Source of the DNA: DASRHD01 sp035485575
Lineage (GTDB): Bacteria > Verrucomicrobiota > Verrucomicrobiia > Opitutales > Opitutaceae
NCBI GenBank assembly: GCA_035485575.1
Contig: DATHNW010000028.1
Location: 1 to 64,000, forward strand
DNA: 64,000 bases
Direction: 5' to 3'
The notes under the pieces are model-generated. The model was not told the origin of the DNA and made no database searches. It saw only the letters and a program-made list of their open reading frames with translations. Positions 28,931 to 37,065 of this stretch are shown here, one piece after another. Each line of letters begins with the position of its first letter. Positions within the stretch are counted from its first letter, which is position 1. Position numbers and translations under genes: made by a program.

Positions 28931-29533
28931 ATGTCCCTCGCAAAAATCACCACTGTCGCCGGCCGCGGCGTTTTCGTGCCCGGCAACGACATCGACACCG
29001 ACCGCATCATCCCGGCGCGCTTCATGAAGTGCGTGACCTTTGATGGTCTCGGCGAGTTTCTCTTCTACGACGTGCGCAAGAACGCCGACGGCACCGACAA
29101 GCCGCACCCGCTCAACGATTCGCGGTTCAAGGGTGCCACGGTCCTGCTCAGCGGAGCTAATTTCGGCTGCGGTTCGTCGCGCGAGCACGCCCCGCAGGCC
29201 ATCCAGAAATACGGCTTCCGGGCCGTCATTGCGGAAAATTTCGCCGAAATCTTCTTTGGCAACTGCGCCACGCTCGGCATTCCCTGTGCGAGTGTCAGCC
29301 GTGAGGATATCGCCAAAATCGCCGCCGCCATCGAGGCCAACCCCCAGACGGAGGTGGTGATCGATGTCGCTGCGCAGGAAGTCCATTTTGCCGGCCAGAA
29401 GGTCAGGGCGGCGATCCGCGACGCCGCTCGCGACGCGCTGGTCAACGGACGGTGGGATCCCATCGGCGAACTGCTGGAAGGCCGCGCCGCCGTGGCTGTC
29501 ACCTCGGGCCGCCTGCCTTATCTGGCGGCCTGA
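28931..29533 (+). CDS. leuD: 3-isopropylmalate dehydratase small subunit
   Basis: 200 residues, the swivel-domain partner of LeuC. GNDIDTDRIIPARF near the start and GANFGCGSSREHAPQAI are the family signatures. The usual length is 190-200. It forms an operon with leuC. The ExbB-like gene follows after about 107 bases, so its co-transcription is uncertain. Confidence 0.96.
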   Translation: MSLAKITTVAGRGVFVPGNDIDTDRIIPARFMKCVTFDGLGEFLFYDVRKNADGTDKPHPLNDSRFKGATVLLSGANFGCGSSREHAPQAIQKYGFRAVIAENFAEIFFGNCATLGIPCASVSREDIAKIAAAIEANPQTEVVIDVAAQEVHFAGQKVRAAIRDAARDALVNGRWDPIGELLEGRAAVAVTSGRLPYLAA

Positions 29534-29640
29534 AGCGGGGTGGCCGGGCTGAATTTGGGCCGGAAGTTCCGTTTGCGTTCAAATTTTATGAACCTTTTCG
29601 GCTTGGCACGCGTCTCAACAGGCCATTCACCCTCAAAGCC

Positions 29641-30204
29641 ATGATTGAGATTTTCAAAGGTGCCGGCCTCCTCATTTATCCGCTTGGCATCTGCTCGGCG
29701 ACGTCGGTCTTCATCATTTGTGAACGCGGTTTCGCGTTGCGTCACCATGCGGTCATGCCGGATGACCTGGTCGATGCCATTGTCGCGGGCAAGCCCGTGC
29801 CCGGCGGGCGCCATTCGGTCCTCGCGCGCATCGTCGAGTTTTCAGAGAAGCACGCGAAGGATGAGAACGCGGTCAAGGCCTTCGCCCGTCTCGAGATCAA
29901 CCGCATGGAGCGAGGCATCCCGTATCTCGATATCATTTACGCGGCCGCGCCGCTGCTGGGTTTGACTGGCACCGTGACCGGTCTGCTGCAGGTTTTTTCA
30001 CAGATTGCCCCCGACACCGGCCTGCCGGATCCGGTGGCCTTCACCAAGGGCGTCGCGCTCGCGCTTTCCGCGACGGTCATTGGCCTGGCCATTGCCATCC
30101 CGTCGCTCATTGGCAGCGGTTTTTTCCAGCGGAAGGTTGAGAATTACGCCGCGCAGCTTGATGTGCTGCTCGAGCGTGTCCTGCAGCGCAACCGGCAATC
30201 ATGA
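29641..30204 (+). CDS. MotA/TolQ/ExbB-family proton channel protein
   Basis: 187 residues from ATG 29641. Three membrane segments: about 5-25, 98-120 (YAAAPLLGLTGTVTGLL, the conserved proton-channel region) and 135-160. It is shorter than typical ExbB or TolQ. With the ExbD partner that overlaps its stop by four bases, it should use proton motive force to energise TonB-dependent outer-membrane transport or a Tol-like function. No tonB is in the window, so the exact partner is open. Confidence 0.85.
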   Translation: MIEIFKGAGLLIYPLGICSATSVFIICERGFALRHHAVMPDDLVDAIVAGKPVPGGRHSVLARIVEFSEKHAKDENAVKAFARLEINRMERGIPYLDIIYAAAPLLGLTGTVTGLLQVFSQIAPDTGLPDPVAFTKGVALALSATVIGLAIAIPSLIGSGFFQRKVENYAAQLDVLLERVLQRNRQS

Positions 30205-30599
30205 GCGGGCTGTATCAAAGGCGCCGGAAGCGGGCCGAGCTGAATCTCGTGCCGCTCATCGACGTGCTCGTGATGCTGATTTTTTTCTCCTTCGTGACGA
30301 TGCAGTTCAAGTCGGCGACCACGATGAACATCACGTTGCCAAAATTCACCAGCGCGGGTAAAAACGCGTTTTCGGGCAAAGTTGAAATCGCGATCGATAA
30401 GGGTGGAATCATTTCCTTCAACGGCAAGGTCATCGCCGACGACCAGCTTTTGCCGTTGCTCAAGCAGGTGCATGATGTGGATCGCGACATTCCGGTGTTG
30501 ATCAAGGCCGACAAAGCCACGCAGCTCCAGAAGGTCGCCGACGTGATGAATGCCTGCGGCGACGCCCACCTGAATAAATTCAGCCTGCAGTCGCAGTGA
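30201..30599 (+). CDS. ExbD/TolR-family biopolymer transport protein
   Basis: 132 residues. A short basic N-terminus, then one membrane helix (about 14-36) containing the conserved Asp21 in PLIDVLVMLIFF, then a periplasmic domain with the typical GKVIADDQLLPLLKQ and PVLIKADK. Asp21 is the expected proton-carrying residue. Translational coupling (ATGA) with the ExbB-like gene supports a complex. Confidence 0.88.
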   Translation: MSGLYQRRRKRAELNLVPLIDVLVMLIFFSFVTMQFKSATTMNITLPKFTSAGKNAFSGKVEIAIDKGGIISFNGKVIADDQLLPLLKQVHDVDRDIPVLIKADKATQLQKVADVMNACGDAHLNKFSLQSQ

Positions 30600-30647
30600 G
30601 GGTGAAGACGGGGCGCAGGCGCTTCGTGTGTGTCTGGCGCAGGGAGC

Positions 30648-31085
30648 TTATTTTTTCGATGGGACGATCACGACGGGGCAGGGGGAGTGTTTGAGCACAG
30701 CGTGGGCCGTGCCGCCCAGCAACAGATCGTAGAGAGCCGTGTGGCCATGGGAGCCCATCACCACCAAATCAGCCGGCAGGGTGTGCGCCTGGTCCAGGAT
30801 GACCGCGGAAGGCAGTCCGGTGCGGAGGTCCTGTTTGACGGTCAGCCCCTGCTTCGTCAGCTGCTCGCATGTGCGCTCCAGTTGGGTCCGCCCAAATTCC
30901 TCGGCCGATTTTTGCACGGCGGCGATTTCCGCCGCCGCGAGCAGGGGATCCCCGGCAATGGCGGGCGCCTGCCAGGCATGCAGCAGGACCAGACTCGCAT
31001 CCAAGGCTTGCGCCAGCGTGGTGGCGGTATCGAGCACCTCCTTCGTGGACGATGAAAAGTCCAGGGGGACAAGAATGGTTTTCAT
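30648..31085 (-). CDS. Universal stress protein (UspA family)
   Basis: 145 residues from ATG 31085. UspA fold: ILVPLDFSSST at the start and the ATP-binding motif MGSHGHTALYDLLLGGTA...HSPCPVVIV at the end, the G-2x-G-9x-G pattern of the ATP-binding subgroup. Cytoplasmic stress protein of unspecified role. Convergent with exbD and divergent from the following SDR. Confidence 0.9.
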   Translation of the reverse strand: MKTILVPLDFSSSTKEVLDTATTLAQALDASLVLLHAWQAPAIAGDPLLAAAEIAAVQKSAEEFGRTQLERTCEQLTKQGLTVKQDLRTGLPSAVILDQAHTLPADLVVMGSHGHTALYDLLLGGTAHAVLKHSPCPVVIVPSKK

Positions 31086-31239
31086 GGAAAAACCATAATG
31101 CAAATGCAGCGGTCTGGCGAGGCCGGGATTGGCGAAAAGCGCGCATTTTCTGTCCATGGCCCGCCTGAAAAATGTAAAACCACGCAACCTGCGGCGCCGC
31201 AGGCTTGTGCTGGGAAGCGAAAGGAAAAAAGTTCACGGC

Positions 31240-31926
31240 ATGAAAATCATCATCACCGGCGTCACTCGCGGCCTGGGCCGGGCGCTGGCCGGACAATGGC
31301 TGGCGGGCGGCCACACGATCATCGGCTGCGGGCGCAGTTCGGCCGAGATTATGGACCTGCGTTTTGCGCATCCGGCGCCGCATAGTTTTGACACGGTGGA
31401 CGTGGCCGAGCCGATGAAGGTACAGCTTTGGGCCGAGCGCGTGCTCGCCACGCACGGCGCACCGGATTTTTTGATCAACAACGCCGCGCTCATGAACGAT
31501 CCGGCGCCGCTCTGGTCGGTGCCGGCCGCGGAGTTCTCCCGGCTCATCGACGTCAATATCAAGGGCGTGGCCAATGTCATCCGCGCCATCGTACCCGCGA
31601 TGGTTGGGGCGAAAAAAGGGGTGATCGTTAATTTCAGCTCGGGCTGGGGTCGTTCGACCTCACCGGAAGTCGCGCCTTATTGCGCCTCGAAATGGGCCAT
31701 CGAAGGACTCACGAAAGCGCTGGCGCAGGAATTGCCGGCCGGCATGGCCGCCGTGCCGCTCAATCCGGGTGTCATCAATACGGACATGTTGCGCCAATGC
31801 TGGGCCGATGGCGCGGCAAGTTATCCGCAGGCCGATGCCTGGGCGAAAACGGCAGCGTCCTTCATCCTGAAACTCGGGCCGAAGGACAACGGCCAGTCAC
31901 TCAGCGTGGGCGGATTTGAGGACTGA
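31240..31926 (+). CDS. Short-chain dehydrogenase/reductase
   Basis: 228 residues from ATG 31240. The cofactor motif appears as TGVTRGLG (about 6-13), followed by NNAA near 88 and catalytic Tyr147/Lys151 in YCASK with Ser upstream in FSSGWG. NAD(P)-dependent oxidoreductase with unknown substrate. Not closely similar to the SDR at 9900. Convergent with dtd, 11 bases apart. Confidence 0.85.
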   Translation: MKIIITGVTRGLGRALAGQWLAGGHTIIGCGRSSAEIMDLRFAHPAPHSFDTVDVAEPMKVQLWAERVLATHGAPDFLINNAALMNDPAPLWSVPAAEFSRLIDVNIKGVANVIRAIVPAMVGAKKGVIVNFSSGWGRSTSPEVAPYCASKWAIEGLTKALAQELPAGMAAVPLNPGVINTDMLRQCWADGAASYPQADAWAKTAASFILKLGPKDNGQSLSVGGFED

Positions 31927-31937
31927 GAATATGCGTC

Positions 31938-32405
31938 TCACTCGCGCAGTTTCGAATCGAGAATGATGGTCACGGGGCCGTCGTTGACGGCGGTCACTTC
32001 CATCATCGCGCCGAAGCGTCCGCAGGCCGGCTGGCGGCCGAGGGCCGTTTCCATCTGTCGCAGAAAGGTCTCGTAAAGGGGGATGGCTCCTTCCGGTCGG
32101 GCGGCACGGTGAAAGGATGGACGGGAGCCTTTGCGCGTGCTGGCGACAAGCGTGAACTGGCTCACGACGAGCACCCCACCGCCGGCCTCACGCACGGAAC
32201 GGTTCATGCGATCGGATGGATCGGCGTGGCCCTCGTCGGGAAAGAGGCGCAGCCCGGCAATCTTTTGTGCGAGCCATTCGCCATCGGCGTCCGAATCGCC
32301 TTCTGCGATACCGAGGAACACGAGCAGTCCCGGGCCGATTTCGCCGCAGGTCTGGCCGGCGACGATGACGCGGGCGGAAGTGACGCGCTGGATGACGGCT
32401 CGCAA
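31938..32405 (-). CDS. dtd: D-aminoacyl-tRNA deacylase
   Basis: 155 residues with the complete Dtd series: MRAVIQRVTSARV, GLLVFLGI, the active-site SQFTLVAST (SQxTL), and near the C-terminus NDGPVTIILDS (the GPVT-like motif). It hydrolyses D-aminoacyl-tRNAs as a proofreading step. Two bases separate it from fabV upstream on the same strand. Confidence 0.94.
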   Translation of the reverse strand: MRAVIQRVTSARVIVAGQTCGEIGPGLLVFLGIAEGDSDADGEWLAQKIAGLRLFPDEGHADPSDRMNRSVREAGGGVLVVSQFTLVASTRKGSRPSFHRAARPEGAIPLYETFLRQMETALGRQPACGRFGAMMEVTAVNDGPVTIILDSKLRE

Positions 32406-32407
32406 AA

Positions 32408-33592
32408 TTACTCCATCGGTATGTGCGGTTCCGCGTCGGCCTCGTAGTTGATGCCGGGCAGGCCGAAGCCGAAGAGTTGCAGGAATTCTGCGCGGTAGCC
32501 GGCGATGTCGGTAAGCGCCGCGAGATTTTCCGTCGTCACCTGCGGCCAGATCCGGGCGATCTCGGCCTGCACATCGGGCTTCATCTCGAGGTCGTCGACG
32601 CGCACGCGGCCGGCCTCGTCGAATTGCAGGCCTCCGCCGCTGTAGAGCTGCGTGGCGAAGAGGCGTTGCATCTGCTCGATGCAGCCCTCGTGCGTGCCGC
32701 GCGTCTTCATGATCTTGTAGAGGATGGAAATGTAGAGCGGCACGACGGGAATGGCCGAGCTGGCCTGCGTGACGAGTGCCTTGTTGACCGAGATGAACGC
32801 CCGGCCGCGCTGGAGCTTGAGCAGCGCGTCGATGCGTTTGGCGGCGCGCTCGAGGTCGTTTTTGGCCAGGCCGATGGTGCCGTTTTTATAGATGGGCCAG
32901 GTGACCTCGGGCCCGATGTAACTGTAGGCGACGGCGGTGGCGCCGGGGGCGAGGAGCTTCGCGTCGTCGAGCGCATGCATCCACATTTCCCAATCCTCGC
33001 CGCCCATCACGGCGGTGGTGTCGGCGATCTCCGCCTCGGTGGCGGGCTCGATGGTGATGCTGCTGACGATGCCCTTGTCGGTGTCGACGGTCTTGTTCGT
33101 GTAGGAGACCCCGATGGGTTTGAGGGCGGACTTGTGCACCACGCCGGTTTTGGGGTGGGTGCGACGGGGCGAGGCGAGCGAGTAAACGACCAGGTCGATG
33201 GGGCCGAGTTCGCGCTTGATGAGGTCGAGCGCCTGGCGCTTGAGGTCGTCGGAAAAGGCGTCGCCGTTGAGATTGAGCGCTTTCAAGCCGGCTGCACGGG
33301 CCGCGCGGGTGAAGGCGATGGTGTTGTACCAGCCGGGCGTGGCCGGCCGGTCGTTTTCGGACGGTCGCTCGAAAAAGACGCCGAGGGTCGCCGCGCCGGA
33401 ACCGAAGGCCGCGGCAATGCGCGAGGCGAGGCCGTAGCCCGTCGATGAGCCGATGACCAGGACGTTCTTCGGGCCGTTTTTCAGGGCGCCTTTTTTGCGC
33501 ACATAATCGATCCATTCCTGCACATGGGCGGCACAGCCGAGGGGATGGGCGGTGATGCAAACGAATCCGCGGACCTTGGGTTTGATGACCAT
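32408..33592 (-). CDS. fabV: FabV-type enoyl-ACP/trans-2-enoyl-CoA reductase
   Basis: 394 residues, the usual FabV length. N-terminal RGFVCITAHPLGCAAHV, the NADH-binding VIGSSTGYGLASR, and the catalytic Y-x8-K (Tyr235, Lys244) in IYKNGTIGLAK. It reduces the enoyl double bond in the last step of fatty acid elongation. FabV is known to be refractory to triclosan, unlike FabI. It is upstream of dtd, with which it is likely co-transcribed. Confidence 0.94.
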   Translation of the reverse strand: MVIKPKVRGFVCITAHPLGCAAHVQEWIDYVRKKGALKNGPKNVLVIGSSTGYGLASRIAAAFGSGAATLGVFFERPSENDRPATPGWYNTIAFTRAARAAGLKALNLNGDAFSDDLKRQALDLIKRELGPIDLVVYSLASPRRTHPKTGVVHKSALKPIGVSYTNKTVDTDKGIVSSITIEPATEAEIADTTAVMGGEDWEMWMHALDDAKLLAPGATAVAYSYIGPEVTWPIYKNGTIGLAKNDLERAAKRIDALLKLQRGRAFISVNKALVTQASSAIPVVPLYISILYKIMKTRGTHEGCIEQMQRLFATQLYSGGGLQFDEAGRVRVDDLEMKPDVQAEIARIWPQVTTENLAALTDIAGYRAEFLQLFGFGLPGINYEADAEPHIPME

Positions 33593-33736
33593 TGGGTGAG
33601 TTTTCCGGCGAAGGAGGAAGTGACAAGTCTCAAAGTAACAGGTGATTACCCCGGGTTCCGCGCCACAATCCGGGTGAGCCTCTGACGATTTTTGCCAGCT
33701 GATGGCGGACGAAAAACCTGCGCATGGCCGAAGCGT

Positions 33737-33760
33737 GACGGACGGCTTTTGCCGTGCGTC
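33737..33760. terminator. Stem-loop directly after the anti-sigma factor stop
   Basis: A 10-bp stem with one G-G mismatch and a 4-base loop (GACGGACGGC, TTTT, GCCGTGCGTC) touching the stop codon of the minus-strand anti-sigma gene. No U-tract follows on the minus strand, so it is only terminator-like. Confidence 0.35.
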
Positions 33761-34591
33761 TCACTCGCTGATCATGACGACCTTGCCCTGCGGACCGGAG
33801 TTCCGCGGAGCTCCGCCTTTTTTCTCGAGGCTGACGGCAAACTTCGCCGCCATTGCGACCGGCTGCTCGGTCTTGAACTGCACGCGGGCTACGCCATCGG
33901 CGCCGACGGCGAACACGCCCGCGCTGACGGGCCGGGGTTTTTGCGCGTCGATGACCCAAAGTTCATAATCCTGGTCCGATGCAGCGGCAGGCAGCTTCTC
34001 AATGGTGAACACGCCTTCCTGCCGGGCGGGATCCCACACCGCGATGGCCCGGGCCTCGGGAGAATTGCCGGCGAGCGAGACGAGCTTGTCGATTTTCAGG
34101 CGGGAGAGGTTGTCGTTCGTTTTCAGCTCTTGCTGCAAATCGGCCAGCTGCCGGCCGGAGAGCAGGCGCTCGGCCTGCAGCTGGTTCTTCGTGCTTTGCT
34201 CCTCGGCCCGTGTGAGCTCACCTTCTTCGCGCAGGGCCACCGACTCGGTTTTTTGCGCAAGGTAAAGCTGTGCCAGCCATACCGTGGCGAGGGCGAAGCC
34301 GGCGGCGATCGCCCAGGGAATCCATCCCAGCGGCGCAAAGGGCACGACGCGACGGTCGTCTGCCGTGGGTTTTTCGCCAAGGCGCGCGAGCAGGCGCGCC
34401 TTCAAGCCGGGCGACGGATCGGCCGCGGGTGCAGTGAGGGCGAGGGTGCCGGCGGTCTCGCGCAATTCGGCGACGAGGGCGCGCAATTCGGCGTTGCGGG
34501 CGAGCTCGGCTTCGAACGCGGCGAGTTCCGCGCCTTCGAGCAGGTCGAAGGCGTGGAGCGAAGCGAGTTCCTCGTTGCGTTCGTCAATCAT
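33761..34591 (-). CDS. RskA-type anti-sigma factor
   Basis: 276 residues. An N-terminal helical anti-sigma region (HAFDLLEGAELAAFEAEL), one membrane helix at about 88-112, a coiled-coil-like stretch (about 118-170) and a C-terminal RskA domain (YELWVIDAQKPRPVSAGVF). It should hold the ECF sigma factor encoded just upstream at the inner membrane and release it on an envelope signal. Its start overlaps the sigma gene's end by eight bases. No zinc-binding HxxxCxxC motif is seen. Confidence 0.85.
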   Translation of the reverse strand: MIDERNEELASLHAFDLLEGAELAAFEAELARNAELRALVAELRETAGTLALTAPAADPSPGLKARLLARLGEKPTADDRRVVPFAPLGWIPWAIAAGFALATVWLAQLYLAQKTESVALREEGELTRAEEQSTKNQLQAERLLSGRQLADLQQELKTNDNLSRLKIDKLVSLAGNSPEARAIAVWDPARQEGVFTIEKLPAAASDQDYELWVIDAQKPRPVSAGVFAVGADGVARVQFKTEQPVAMAAKFAVSLEKKGGAPRNSGPQGKVVMISE

Positions 34592-35168
34592 TTTGGGAGT
34601 GCAGTGCGTCGCGGAGCTTGAGCAGGCCGCGGCGGATGCGGGCTTTCACGGTGCCGAGCGGCTCGTGGAGTTTTTCGGCGATCTGTTGCTGGGTGAGGCC
34701 GCCGAAGAAGGCGAGTTCGACGGCCTTTTGCTGGTCGGCGGGCAGGCCAGCGAGCGCGGTGCGCACCCCCCGGGCCTTTTCCTTGAAGGTGAGGCTGGCG
34801 GTGGAGTCGGCCGTGCCATCCGCGTCGTTATAGCCGAGATCAGATGGCAGGGATTGCTCGAGCAGCTCGCCGCGACGCCGGCGCATGCGCACCCGATCAA
34901 TTGCGCGGTTGCGAGTGAGTGTGGCGGCCCACGAGAAGGCGGTGCCGCGCTCGGCGGAAAACGCGGAGGATTTTTCCCACAGCGCGAGAAAGGCATCCTG
35001 GACGATGTCCTCGGCTTCGCGCGCATCGCCGAGGATGCGCAGGGCGAGCGAATAGAGCGGCCGGCTGAAGCGGTCATAGAGCTCCGCAAATGCCTCGCGG
35101 TCGCCGTGCGCCGTGCGTTGCAGCAGGCGGACGTCGGTGGCATTCCGATCTGCGGAGGGGTCGCTCAT
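34584..35168 (-). CDS. ECF-type sigma-70 factor (RpoE/SigK-like)
   Basis: 194 residues from ATG 35168. Region 2: FAELYDRFSRPLYSLALRILGDAREAEDIVQDAFLALW in continuous alignment (cited here as parts FAELYDRF and EAEDIVQDAFLALW). Region 4: LPADQQKAVELAFFGGLTQQ, with the helix-turn-helix GTVKARIRRGLLKLR. It directs RNA polymerase to a stress or envelope regulon and is controlled by the overlapping RskA-like anti-sigma factor. Targets cannot be read from the window. Confidence 0.92.
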   Translation of the reverse strand: MSDPSADRNATDVRLLQRTAHGDREAFAELYDRFSRPLYSLALRILGDAREAEDIVQDAFLALWEKSSAFSAERGTAFSWAATLTRNRAIDRVRMRRRRGELLEQSLPSDLGYNDADGTADSTASLTFKEKARGVRTALAGLPADQQKAVELAFFGGLTQQQIAEKLHEPLGTVKARIRRGLLKLRDALHSQND

Positions 35169-35355
35169 ATCTTCTGACGAACAGGCGTGAGCCTCCAGCG
35201 CACGGTCAGCGAGCGCAAACCGGACTCCGGCGGAAAAGCAGGCCTGTGCGGGGAACATTTCATAGGATGATTACGCGCGAAAGGGCTCTAAAGATGCGAG
35301 GCTCGGGTGCCATCGCCGCGAAATCAACGGCAGAAGCTTTGCATCCTGCAAGCGT

Positions 35356-35448
35356 TTAGAGCAGTACCAGCCCGATGAGGCCGAGCACGATGAGCAGGGC
35401 AAGGCAGGTGAGGATGCGTTTTTCCTGTCGGGTGATCGGGAAGGGCAT
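35356..35448 (-). CDS. Possible 30-residue membrane peptide downstream of exosortase
   Basis: ATG at 35448, TAA at 35356-35358. The product starts MPFPITRQEKR and continues as one hydrophobic helix of about 19 residues (ILTCLALLIVLGLIGLVLL). It lies six bases after the exosortase stop on the same strand, which suggests co-translation. No Shine-Dalgarno is visible. It fits a single-pass small membrane protein, but the length is short enough to be chance. Confidence 0.45.
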   Translation of the reverse strand: MPFPITRQEKRILTCLALLIVLGLIGLVLL

Positions 35449-35454
35449 GATGGG

Positions 35455-37065
35455 TCAAAGTCCGAAGGGTTGCAGGCGGGCGAACACATCGTGCAGCAAT
35501 GGAGCGTCCCCGAATGCAGCCCACTCGCGGTTGCTCGATACACGCACGAAAAGCTGTTCGCCCTCGTGGCCGAAGCCGTAGTGCCAGGCCAGCCGGAGGA
35601 GTTCGCGTGGCGAATGTGGATCCCGGTAGGCGAGGGGATGCCCGTCATAAATGTGCCAGAACCATACGCGCTGGGGAAAGTCACCGCTGCGAAACGACCG
35701 GAATTCGGCCGCCGGCAGCGCATGTCCGGCCACGATCAGGCTGGCGTGCGCGTCCTCAGTGGGCTGGGCCAGCCAGCCGGAGCCGGGCCAGCAGGCATCG
35801 GGTGTGTGCGAGGCCACCAGGCTGACCGGTGCCTGGCCGGCCGGCCAGTAGGCGAGGTAGATGGTCACTTGCAGCAGGCTGCCATCGGAGGTGTGCTTGA
35901 GGTAGGTGCGCTGGACGAGGTGATCGGTTTGGAGGATGCTGGTGAAACGATAGAGGTCATCCGTTGTTTGCACCTCCCAGCCATCGGCCCGGGCGGGCAA
36001 AATTGCCGCGAGGTCGGGCGCCGGTGCGGCTGGTGCGGAGCGCCGCGTATTGGCAGCGAAGAAAATCACCAGCCCCGCCGCGAGTGCGAGTCCGGCGGTC
36101 AGCAGGGGCTGGAGCGGGAGGGCGGCGCGCGTGGTGGAAGGCTTCGCGGATGCAGGCGCTTTTACGTTTTCGCCGCGGGCGAGCGCCAGCGCGAGTCCGC
36201 CCAGCAGCAGGGCGGTCACCCCGAGGATGGTGTAGCCGGTGGCGTCGTGCCAGGCGCCGCTGATGTCCACGCCGTGATCGGCCAGCAGGGTGAGGAAGAG
36301 CGAGCGCAAAAAATTCATGACGAGCGCCAGTGGCGCGGCCAGGGCGATGAGCAGGATGCGGGCGCCGGGCCGGCGCACGAGTGCCGCGGAAAAAAAGAAG
36401 CCGGCGAACACACATGAGATGAGGCTGCGCACGCCGCTGCACGCTTCCTCGACGCCGACGGTGGTGTTGGCCAGCTCGATCAGGTTGCCGTTGCGCGTGG
36501 CGGCAATGCCGAGCAAGTGCAGCGTGGCGAGCACGGAGCGGGTGACCCAGAGCTGCAGGCCGAGCGTGAGGCGCATGTAAGTGCCGGGCGGGATGGGCGC
36601 GCACAACAGCCATAAAAAAATGGCGGTGAATGAAATCCAGTTGAACGGCACGAGGCGCACCGGCTCGCTGGCAAACACGAGCCAGCCGGCCAGCAGAAGG
36701 AGCACGAGTGCACTGGAGAGCATGAAGCCGACGAGCGCGTGCGACCAGTCGAGTGCGGCCGTGAAAAGGCCGCCGGTGGCGAGCATGAGCAGGCCGGCCG
36801 CCAGCAATACCGTGGTGGCTGCGACGGTCGCGCCCGCGGGGGGAAGAAAGCGCGCCGGGCCGGCCGTGTGGCTTTCGCGCAAAAGCACCAGAAACAGCAG
36901 CGGCATGAAAAGCCCGTGTGAAAGCTCGGGGTTATGCCGCCATTGCGGCCAGAGCAACGCGCTAAGGGCGGCGGCCAATGCCGCCAGCAAGGAAAGATTG
37001 ATCCAGGCAAGCGGGGCAAGGCGCAGGGGTTCGGTTCGGGGCTGGCTGACTGAGGCCGGGGTCAT
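35455..37065 (-). CDS. Exosortase with fused C-terminal EpsI domain
   Basis: 536 residues with about eight to ten membrane helices. The exosortase triad is visible: Cys209 in VEEACSGVRSL, Arg254 in MNFLRSLFL and His273 in AWHDATGYT. Residues about 320-536 form a periplasmic EpsI-like domain (ASHTPDACWPGSGW, VWFWHIYDG). Exosortases cut and anchor PEP-CTERM-type proteins in Gram-negative bacteria that make exopolysaccharide. No PEP-CTERM substrate was found in the window. It overlaps the upstream Cys-rich gene by four bases (ATGA). Confidence 0.88.
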   Translation of the reverse strand: MTPASVSQPRTEPLRLAPLAWINLSLLAALAAALSALLWPQWRHNPELSHGLFMPLLFLVLLRESHTAGPARFLPPAGATVAATTVLLAAGLLMLATGGLFTAALDWSHALVGFMLSSALVLLLLAGWLVFASEPVRLVPFNWISFTAIFLWLLCAPIPPGTYMRLTLGLQLWVTRSVLATLHLLGIAATRNGNLIELANTTVGVEEACSGVRSLISCVFAGFFFSAALVRRPGARILLIALAAPLALVMNFLRSLFLTLLADHGVDISGAWHDATGYTILGVTALLLGGLALALARGENVKAPASAKPSTTRAALPLQPLLTAGLALAAGLVIFFAANTRRSAPAAPAPDLAAILPARADGWEVQTTDDLYRFTSILQTDHLVQRTYLKHTSDGSLLQVTIYLAYWPAGQAPVSLVASHTPDACWPGSGWLAQPTEDAHASLIVAGHALPAAEFRSFRSGDFPQRVWFWHIYDGHPLAYRDPHSPRELLRLAWHYGFGHEGEQLFVRVSSNREWAAFGDAPLLHDVFARLQPFGL

